Below, in pieces: positions 1 through 7,200 of a stretch of DNA of 41,074 nt. The translations under genes and the position numbers were made by a program. The notes under the pieces are model-generated. The model did not search any database and had not been told where the DNA came from. It saw only the letters and a list, made by a program, of their open reading frames with translations. The DNA comes from Prevotella sp. (GTDB lineage Bacteria > Bacteroidota > Bacteroidia > Bacteroidales > Bacteroidaceae). The stretch covers positions 1 through 41,074 of the forward strand of contig JAFVEE010000067.1 in NCBI GenBank assembly GCA_017478085.1. The letters run 5' to 3'. Numbering within the stretch: the first letter of the stretch is position 1; every line of letters starts with the position of its first letter.

Positions 1-1
1 C

Positions 2-1204
2 ATCCTCGTGGTCTGCAAGACCCCGATGGCCAAGAGCATCACTAAGCGCACTCTCGCAGGTTTCCGCAACACCCGCGTGAATGCCCAGTATTACCCAGAT
101 TTAATCCAAAACATTTCAGAACGTCCAGACCTTGTTGTCAATACTTTCCGTGACGGCAAACGTTTCTGGAAAATCAATCATGATGAGAATATGAAGTTAG
201 ACGCAATAGTAGGCAATCCGCCGTATCAGGTAATGGGAGGTTCAGGAGGAACAAACGACGCACCCATATTTCAACTTTTTTGCAAGTTGGGGTCATTACT
301 AAAAAGCAATTATGTCTCTATGATAATTCCTGCTAGGTGGTTTGCAGGTGGAAGAGAGAGTTTATTAAAAGATTTTAGAAACTCGATGCTAACCTGTGGG
401 AATATCAAATATTTGAAGGCTTTTGGAAATAGTCGTGACGTATTTCCAACCGTTAGCATTGAAGGTGGAATATGTTACTATTTAGAGGATAGACAATATA
501 ATGGTTCATGTAACTATATATTATTTCAGGATGGGAAACTATATATTGACAAAGACAGAAAACTAGACACACTAGACATCCTAATTCGACATCCATTCTT
601 ATCAAAACTGGTTACTAAAGTTTGCGTGCAAGCCAAAAGAGATTTAGTAGGAATGGTTAGTGGTATAATTTCAGCAGATACCCCATTCGGAATACCAACA
701 AATCCAGTTGAAAGCAAAAAAACACCATTTGACATTAGTAAAAACAAATCAGAAGAATTTGACACTGCATTATTATATCTAGAAGGAAATAAGAGAAAAA
801 TAGTCTATGTGCGTAGAAAAGATATAAAAAAGAACGCTCAAGATATAGATTTTCCTAAAATGTTTATTCCTAAAGCACGAGGGTCTTCCAGTGATTCCTC
901 TGATGTTGTTTTAGGCCAACCAGAATTTGCACCGAAAGGAATGGTATGTTCTCAAACATTTGTTTATGCAAAGTTCAATAGTTCTGAAGAATGTGAGAAC
1001 TTTATAACTTATTTGAAAACGAAGTTCTTCAGGTCATTGGTATCTGCTGCAAAAATTACACAAGACGCTCTGTCGTCGGTATATCGCTTTGTTCCCCTCC
1101 AAGACTTCACCCGCCCCTGGACTGATGCCGACCTCTATGCGAAGTACGGTCTGACAGACGAAGAAATCCAATTCATTGAGTCGATGATAAAACCGATGGA
1201 GTGA
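2..1204 (+). CDS. Eco57I/TaqI-like restriction-modification enzyme, 3' part
   Basis: The reading frame is open through the left edge, so the N-terminus and the SAM-binding motif lie outside the window. The visible part has the adenine-methyltransferase motif NPPYQ near residue 74, followed by a long segment expected to hold the target-recognition domain, and ends in a conserved-looking tail (DLYAKYGLTDEEIQFIESMI). This is the pattern of Eco57I-type enzymes that methylate adenine and may also cleave. The codons before the NPPY motif and the last ~120 bp are GC-rich, while roughly 230-1060 is strongly AT-rich, which suggests the recognition part was exchanged. The gene converges on a minus-strand cassette with a hairpin between them. 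The methyltransferase assignment is firm. Whether a nuclease domain is present cannot be judged. Confidence 0.8.
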   Translation: MLVVCKTPMAKSITKRTLAGFRNTRVNAQYYPDLIQNISERPDLVVNTFRDGKRFWKINHDENMKLDAIVGNPPYQVMGGSGGTNDAPIFQLFCKLGSLLKSNYVSMIIPARWFAGGRESLLKDFRNSMLTCGNIKYLKAFGNSRDVFPTVSIEGGICYYLEDRQYNGSCNYILFQDGKLYIDKDRKLDTLDILIRHPFLSKLVTKVCVQAKRDLVGMVSGIISADTPFGIPTNPVESKKTPFDISKNKSEEFDTALLYLEGNKRKIVYVRRKDIKKNAQDIDFPKMFIPKARGSSSDSSDVVLGQPEFAPKGMVCSQTFVYAKFNSSEECENFITYLKTKFFRSLVSAAKITQDALSSVYRFVPLQDFTRPWTDADLYAKYGLTDEEIQFIESMIKPME

Positions 1205-1214
1205 CTAACGTAAA

Positions 1215-1239
1215 AGTGCCAGTTAATAAGGCTGGCACT
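1215..1239. terminator. Hairpin between convergent genes
   Basis: A perfect 8-bp inverted repeat (AGTGCCAG / CTGGCACT) with a 9-nt loop lies 10 nt after the methyltransferase stop and 29 nt after the stop of the opposing gene. Read on the minus strand it is followed by a short T-run. It could serve as a bidirectional terminator. This is inferred from shape and position only. Confidence 0.5.
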
Positions 1240-1268
1240 CTACTATCACTCTGAGATGATGATACATA

Positions 1269-2159
1269 TCAAACCTTTTTGGCTTCTATCCTAAAACTAT
1301 TCCTTGAAATGGAATTGAAAAAATCTGTATATTGAGTTGCGGTTTGCTCATCCATCTTATCTTGAACAAGGTTGTATAATACTTCTCCTTCTGGGGTCAA
1401 CATATAACAATCATATGAGAGTACTTTGATATCTCCTGTCGGGGAAAAACTGAAAGTATAACCTTTTGCCTCTAATGTGTAGGTGCAGTCTGGTGGATCT
1501 TGCTCAAATGAAATAGAATTTTCGACTTGTAAAGGTAATACCAGCCCAAATGCTGCAAGTCTCAAGATGTCAGAATTAAATTCTGGTATGTTCTGTGCAA
1601 GTGTTGCTGGTACACAGCCAGAAACAAAATATTTCATGTTGTTGCCAATATAATCCAACTCTGATGCATCCATATCCTTAATAATGGAAAGAAGCCGTTT
1701 GTTGACCTTAGAAGGCCTATAAATTTTCTCTTTCATCAGGCGTCCCCAAAGTTCTTGCATCTTTTCGTCAGAAACATATTGAGCCTCATTATAGAAACGC
1801 TCTATCCACTCTGTTTCTATGTCCTCTTTCGTATAGTCTTCCTTGTCATCAAGGAATTTTTGTGTGAACTGGGCAATAGCCAAAATATTCTTACAATGAT
1901 TTGAGACTGCCTCTGGAAAATCTCCCTTGACGTTTTGAGCCAAGTCCGCAGCAAATTGAAGTAATGCAAGTTTGTTATTTTGAATTCGATGAGCCTCTTC
2001 CTTCAATTTCAAATCTTTTTCCTTTTCTTGTATCCATACATTGTATAATGGCTTAAACGGAGCCAAGACTGTCTTTAGTCCTTTGTAGAGACCCCAAACT
2101 AAAGCATAATTCGGACTTGCTTGGATTGCAGATTCAGCAAGACGTATTAGCCATTCCAT
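1269..2159 (-). CDS. DUF2806-like protein
   Basis: A 296-residue protein with no convincing signal peptide. The N-terminal ~35 residues are amphipathic or weakly hydrophobic, then a Lys/Glu-rich helical stretch (about 45-65) that may form a coiled coil. The middle part (EWIERFYNEAQYVSDEKMQ, then LWGRLMKEKI around 130-155) resembles the DUF2806/DUF2806-like proteins of scattered bacteria, in which an 'LWARLL..E' core precedes a winged-helix-like region. The molecular role is unknown. It is the last gene of a four-gene minus-strand cassette, starting 25 bp after the DUF7689 gene, and is AT-rich like the rest of that cassette. The family name is moderately sure. Involvement in defence is only suggested by the adjacent restriction gene. 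Confidence 0.6.
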   Translation of the reverse strand: MEWLIRLAESAIQASPNYALVWGLYKGLKTVLAPFKPLYNVWIQEKEKDLKLKEEAHRIQNNKLALLQFAADLAQNVKGDFPEAVSNHCKNILAIAQFTQKFLDDKEDYTKEDIETEWIERFYNEAQYVSDEKMQELWGRLMKEKIYRPSKVNKRLLSIIKDMDASELDYIGNNMKYFVSGCVPATLAQNIPEFNSDILRLAAFGLVLPLQVENSISFEQDPPDCTYTLEAKGYTFSFSPTGDIKVLSYDCYMLTPEGEVLYNLVQDKMDEQTATQYTDFFNSISRNSFRIEAKKV

Positions 2160-2184
2160 AACTTTTCATAATTGTATATTGTAA

Positions 2185-2667
2185 CTACTCAAAGGGTTTC
2201 TTCATATAGCAATACACGCAGCCGTAAATACTCCCTTCAATTGATTGTGGCGTACTATGTTGTATGTCGTATTCCTCTCCCAACTTGCTTGTCCAGAAAC
2301 CTGAAGACAATTGTCGAGCAGCGTGGGTACACTTGGTGGTCCCAGGGGTAATGTACAGAGCAATCTTTCTAAAACCTTCTTCGAAATCGGGTGATTCACA
2401 CTTTTCGTATCCCTTCAGCCTGAAAGCATCGACAAACCTCTCAACCTCTGTACTTACATTGTTATCGGGCCAGTAGGTGACGGCATCCAACACCTTGGCA
2501 GGGATTCCCTTGGGTGGCCACATCCACCTACCCTTAATCTGGTATGCCCAGGCGATACAATTGTAATTGGGATCTATAGGACTGGTTATCTCAAAGTTTG
2601 CATCGTACCTCAAGCCGGGGAAAGCATCAATCACATCCAGTTTTGCCGCTTCAGTTCCTTTACCCAT
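2185..2667 (-). CDS. DUF7689-like protein, possible papain-like fold
   Basis: A 160-residue soluble protein carrying the hallmarks of a widespread uncharacterised family: NCIAWA (Cys37), a YWP segment, THAARQL (His115), and WTSKLG followed by DIQH (Asp134, His137). The order Cys, then His, then Asp, with the Cys at the start of a helix, resembles papain or NlpC/P60-type cysteine hydrolases. That is my inference and is not established. The start codon overlaps the 3' end of the preceding gene by 37 bp, so the two are probably translated together. The family usually appears as a small stand-alone protein of about this length, and this copy looks complete. Substrate and role are unknown. Confidence 0.65.
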   Translation of the reverse strand: MGKGTEAAKLDVIDAFPGLRYDANFEITSPIDPNYNCIAWAYQIKGRWMWPPKGIPAKVLDAVTYWPDNNVSTEVERFVDAFRLKGYEKCESPDFEEGFRKIALYITPGTTKCTHAARQLSSGFWTSKLGEEYDIQHSTPQSIEGSIYGCVYCYMKKPFE

Positions 2668-3101
2668 AACTTACAGACTTCGGTAATTGTAGTTTCCTTC
2701 CGATCTGTTATCTTACTGTTGAAAATCAAGTTCAAAGCCCATACCAAGTTTGATGCCCTGGCTTCAATTTCCGCTCCGATGAATGGCACAGCCTTTTCGC
2801 CCATCGCTACGATAGCCATGAAATCCTTCTGATTGACTATGTCCTCGGTCGATGATAGAAACCGGGTGCTCTTACGCCAAGACTGAAGCAAATTGTTAAA
2901 GCGTAGTTTGTCGTTCATAAACACTTCGGACGGGTCATTGACCTCGGCAATATAATTCGAGGTGATATGATTGTTGATAACTGTGCTGATATGGCTATAC
3001 TGGTCGGTATCGGCCTGTGCCCCAGTCACTCCTCCTCCAGCAACCATCGTGACTGCCAGTGTGACGGGCTTCCATCCGTTCTTAATGTTCCTTAACTGCA
3101 T
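2631..3101 (-). CDS. Small protein with N-terminal signal/TM segment, unknown function
   Basis: A 156-residue protein. Residues ~13-30 are hydrophobic and end in GAQA, consistent with a cleavable signal peptide or a membrane anchor. The rest is predicted helical: a segment with LLQSWRKSTRFLSS near 75-90, then IVAMGEKAVPFIGAEIEAR, then LVWALNLIF. The spacing of W, SS, MG and WAL resembles a small uncharacterised family that I recall next to DUF7689 genes, usually without a signal peptide. The ATG overlaps the upstream TIGR04255 gene by 10 bp, and its 3' end overlaps the DUF7689 start by 37 bp, so it is embedded in a tight operon. If exported, it would put one component of the cassette in the envelope. 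The coding call is good. Function is unknown. Confidence 0.65.
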   Translation of the reverse strand: MQLRNIKNGWKPVTLAVTMVAGGGVTGAQADTDQYSHISTVINNHITSNYIAEVNDPSEVFMNDKLRFNNLLQSWRKSTRFLSSTEDIVNQKDFMAIVAMGEKAVPFIGAEIEARASNLVWALNLIFNSKITDRKETTITEVCKLWVKELKRQNWM

Positions 3102-3847
3102 AACTCTAAAGTTTTGTTTGTCAGGTTTCCAAAGAAGATATTGTTTTTTATCACTCTTAAGTTCTCCAGTGTTTCGTCAATGGAGTTTACATCGAACAAG
3201 ATGTTGTTTCTGTCAAGTACGTCTATATCAAAGATGTATATATACTTGTCTGTCAGATGGTCTGCATTTTGGTTCACAATGGAGTAAATCCCTTCGGCTA
3301 TGTCAAAAGTCATACGGAAACCATATTTCAGTAGTGGATATGGCATGGAGTTTTCTGATGCGGAAGAGGTAATCTGCGTATTAAAATATTCCGTCGGGTC
3401 ATCGAATTCTTTCAAATTGAACTGATTAATAAATCTTATTGATGTCCGCTGAATGGTAACGCCTTCTAATACGGTAGACAGTGTCTGTAATATTTTCAGT
3501 ACAAAATCCTTGAAAGAGTCCCAGCCAGTATACGGACTTTCTTTAGTATAGGTGATTTCCGTTTCTGCCAGGGTAAGTTTCTCTTTCTGGTCTGTTGTGA
3601 AATACACATAGCCCGTACGGCGTGTATCAGTAACGCCGCTAACTTGGGCCTTCCCTAATGGAATCCTCGTTGATGGGGCTAAACTCAAACTTGACTCTAT
3701 ATTCTCGCTCCGTTTAGGGAATTCTCTTTTCAATACGGTGTCAAACTTGAGGTAATCGTCAAGCCTTATAGAGTCACTATCAAACTTCAGTTGGAAGATA
3801 GCCGTCACGACAGGAGGATTCGCCAAGTTTTTCCACTTAGTATCCAT
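3092..3847 (-). CDS. TIGR04255 family protein
   Basis: A 251-residue soluble protein with the typical beginning of TIGR04255 proteins (NPPVVTAIFQLKFD), a central beta-rich section (GYVYFTTDQKEKLTL) and a WDSFKDFVLKIL helix followed by RTSIRFINQF. The family is sporadically distributed across bacteria and archaea and has no assigned activity. It is the first gene of the minus-strand cassette, 43 bp downstream of a TAATTTTG -7 box, and overlaps the next gene by 10 bp. The length matches the family (about 250-270). Its patchy distribution, the AT-rich composition and the neighbouring restriction gene point to an accessory role. Confidence 0.75.
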   Translation of the reverse strand: MDTKWKNLANPPVVTAIFQLKFDSDSIRLDDYLKFDTVLKREFPKRSENIESSLSLAPSTRIPLGKAQVSGVTDTRRTGYVYFTTDQKEKLTLAETEITYTKESPYTGWDSFKDFVLKILQTLSTVLEGVTIQRTSIRFINQFNLKEFDDPTEYFNTQITSSASENSMPYPLLKYGFRMTFDIAEGIYSIVNQNADHLTDKYIYIFDIDVLDRNNILFDVNSIDETLENLRVIKNNIFFGNLTNKTLELCS

Positions 3848-3890
3848 ATTTTTACTGTTAATAATGCAATAATACTTTGTTATAACGATG

Positions 3891-3898
3891 CAAAATTA
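3891..3898 (-). promoter_or_regulatory. Promoter -7 box for the TIGR04255 cassette
   Basis: Read on the minus strand this is TAATTTTG, matching the Bacteroidota -7 consensus TAnnTTTG. Transcription would start near 3884, giving a leader of about 36 nt before the ATG at 3847. No other box is seen inside the four-gene cassette, so this is probably its only promoter. Confidence 0.55.
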
Positions 3899-4165
3899 CA
3901 AATTCTGCATGAAAAAAGAGAATGGGCGGCAGTCATATGCCAGAATTTTGTACTTTTTTAACGAACACACGCACTTTTGCTTCTCTGCCTTACGGCTCCC
4001 CGAGATACTCCACGATCAGGCGGACGGCGAGGAGCGAGAAGTACTTGGCGTGGCGGGCCTGGTAGACGGTGGCAAGGACATCCTCTGCAAAATGAAATTC
4101 ACTGGCGGCAAATATGCCATAACGAAGATAGACGAAGAAGGGGAGAACGTGATAGTATAATAACG
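3899..4165. other. Intergenic stretch with no convincing gene
   Basis: Between the cassette promoter and the pectin-esterase gene. Positions 3985-4150 are GC-rich like the main chromosome and could be the remains of a coding region. The minus strand can encode 61 residues (3990-4175) ending in AVRLIVEYLGEP and the plus strand 90 residues, but neither resembles a family I know and the plus-strand frame begins inside the promoter. I see no functional element here apart from the change in base composition near 3985. Confidence 0.4.
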
Positions 4166-4203
4166 ACGGAGGCACAGAGTTTTTTTACGCTCTGTGCCTC
4201 CGT
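4166..4203. repeat. Perfect 14-bp inverted repeat after the pectin-esterase gene
   Basis: Arms ACGGAGGCACAGAG (4166-4179) and its exact complement (4190-4203) with a 10-nt loop, 23 bp beyond the esterase stop codon. It forms a strong hairpin and may end transcription or stabilise the mRNA 3' end, although no clear T-run follows on the minus strand. The GGCAC core recalls the larger palindromes at 27703-27784 and 35107-35188. Confidence 0.7.
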
Positions 4204-4226
4204 GTTTCTGTGGTGAATGAACCTTC

Positions 4227-7200
4227 CTACCGGATGACCTTCGTCACCGTGCCGTCGGCGTGGCGCACCAGCTGCAGGCCACGGCTGCCAGCGCTGGCGG
4301 GCTTGCCGTCGAGGGCGTAGCGGGTCTCGGTGCCGGTGGACAGCGAGGTAGAGCGGATGCCCGTCTCAGCATCGAGCTGGCCGTAGGCGCTCAGACCACC
4401 GAACTCGTTGACGGCCTGCACCTGCATCACACCATCGGTACTGCCGGTGTACTCGCACTGGGTGGTGAAGCCTACCACCTGGCCATCTTTCGTTACCACG
4501 TAGCAGATGGCGTAGGGCACGGGCTGCCACGAGAGCTTGCCATTGGCTGCCGTGACCACAGGAGCCTCGCAGGCCTCGCACATCAGGTCGGGCTGCCAGT
4601 TGTCGTCGCCACCCATCACGTTCTTGATGGTGTACTGGGCAGCCTCCTCGTCGGTCAGGTAGTTCTTGGCCTTGCCGTAGACCTTCTGGCCGTTGCTGTC
4701 AGTATAATAATAGGTGTCCTGACGCTGCGACAGGTCGACGGGCTGGCCCTGTGCGTCGGTGGTGTTGTAGTCGGCCCAGAGTGCGGGCAGACCGCCCATC
4801 GTCTCATACCATCCCTTGGCAGGAATGTTGACGAAGGTCTGGGTGTTGATGAACACCGTCTTGGGCTGATTGTGCCAGGGGCGGCCCAGCCACACGTCGG
4901 TGACCTGCATACCGGGATAAGGACGAATGACGTTGTTCATAAAGACATAGCCCCACTTCACGTCGGCGGCATGGCTGGGAGCCACGATGAAGCCACCCGA
5001 GGGACGGTTGATTTCGAGCGTATCGCCATCCAGATAGACGTTGCCGCTGTTGTAGATGAAGTCGACGGCACCCTCGATGAGCGAGTTCTTGATGAAGTGG
5101 CGGTTGTTAGAGGTCGAGGTGGTGATCCACGTGTCCTGATAGCTGAGCAGGCGCACCTGGTTCATGGCGATGCGGTCGCCGCCCGTGTTCAGGGCCAGGG
5201 CCTGGGGACCATTCTGCTTCTCGTGGCCGTAGATGTTCTCCATCGTGAGGCTCTCGATGAACGTGTTGTTGGCATTGACCACCACGGTGGCACCCACGCT
5301 CACGTGAACGGCATTTTCGCCACCCGACAGGCGGTCGTCCTTGATGACCACGCCGTCGCGCGTCTGACCGATGAGGTGCAGGTAGGGCTTCGTCTGCGGA
5401 ATGTCGACGTGCTCCTTGTACTGGCCGTTCTTGATGAAGATGAGCCAGGGCAGGGCGCGGCCTGCGGGAGCGGCATCGATGGCAGCCTGCACGGTGGTGT
5501 AGTCGCCCGAACCATCCTGGGCCACGATGGCATCGTAGAGACGGGCCTCGGGCTGCTTGCGCTCCATTGTGGTGAAGCTGATGGTGGTGGCAGCTACAGC
5601 ATTGCCGCTACGGCTCTGCAGCACGCCCTCGGGCAGGGTGAAGGTATAGCTGGTGCTGTACTTCAGGCCGCTGTACTTGAAGATGGCGCTCTTGCCGCTG
5701 ATGATGGGCTCCAGCTCCTCGTCGCCCAGACGGGCCTTGCCCTCGCCGGCCTTGATCTTCTTGTCGAAGTTCAGAATGATAGAGCCATTGGCGCTGACGC
5801 CCGTAGCCCCTGCGGCGGGATTGCTCGAGACGAGCGTAGCCACCTCGTCGGCCAGGGCACCCTGGTCGGCAGTGATGAACACGTCGCTGATGGCCAGGCC
5901 GTCGTAGTCGGTCTCGGCACCCACCAGCTCAGAGTCGCGGTTGGGCATCCAGCGCACGTAGACGCGCTCCTGTTCGTCGGCATCGGCAGGCAGCTGCACG
6001 TCTTCCTTGTCGAACCAGCCACGGGCATTGATGTCGAAGGTGGCCACGGTGGTGTAGTTCACGCCGTCGACAGAGTACTGCAGGTTGTTCTCGCGATAGG
6101 TGTTGTAGCTGCAGCCCAGCGAGCTGGTCACCTTGATGTTCTTGTAGCCCTTGGTCGAGAACGAAGCCTCGAAGTAGAGGCCCTGCGAGCGCAGGCGCCA
6201 GATGCGGGCGGCCCAGCGGCCATTCTCAGAACCGTTGCCGATGCCGCGGGTGAGCCAGCCAGAGGTCTCGCCCTGGGCGTTGTGCAGTGAGAGCAGACCG
6301 GCGTTCTCGCTGTCGCTCTTGTAGTCGGCGGCACGCTCCTGGTTGGGCGAGTCGTAGTAGAAGTCCCAGCCCACGATATAGTCGACAGCCGAGAACTGGG
6401 CCGTGAGCTGCTTGTCGGCATCCATACGCACGGTGCGCTCGGCATCGGTGCTCTGGTCTTCCCAGCCCACGAAGGTCAGGATCTTGTTGCTCAGGGCCGT
6501 GAGCTTCACGTCCTGGCCCTCCTCATACATACGCTTGCCATCGATCATCGTGCCCTCGGGCTGAATCTGCACCAGGTTGTCGCGGGCACCCTCGGTCAGG
6601 GCTACCGACAGCGAGTAGGTGTTCTTCTTCTGGAAGTTGGCCGTGAGCTGCGTGTCGGCAGCGATATTGAAGGTATAGGGATTCTCGGTCGATACCACCG
6701 TGCCCTGGGCATCGGTCCAGGAGGCGAAGTGATAGCCGAAGTTCTCGTCGACGGTGAGCGTCACCTCGTCGCCCTCGTCAAAGATGGTAGCGTTGGGCAC
6801 TACGGTCAGCGTACCGGCCTTCTCGTCGGCCAGGTTCACGCTGAGGCGGTACTGGCGGGCCTCCTGCACGCTGCCAATGAGCGTACCCTCGATCACGATG
6901 TTCGAGAAGCCCACCTGCTTGGTGTTGCCCAGGGAGTAGAGGTTCAGGCGCAAGCCGCACAGGCCGTCGCTGCCGTTGGCACCCACCACGTCTTCCGAAA
7001 TCTCGGTCACGTTGGGCGAGGCGTTGTTGCGGGCCGGGCTGATGGCAGTCTTGATGCTGGTCAGGGTACCGTCGGTAGCCACCCACGAGGCATCGACCTT
7101 ACCGCCGTCGGTGCCATAGCGCGTGGTGTGGAAGCTGACGTGGGTCGGGGTGAAGATCATGCCCTTCTTGGGAATGAAGTAGAAGTTGATGGCATTGGCC

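Noticed and set aside
3888-4160. 90-codon plus-strand open frame
   Set aside because: It starts inside the cassette promoter box, has no recognisable family and crosses a composition boundary.
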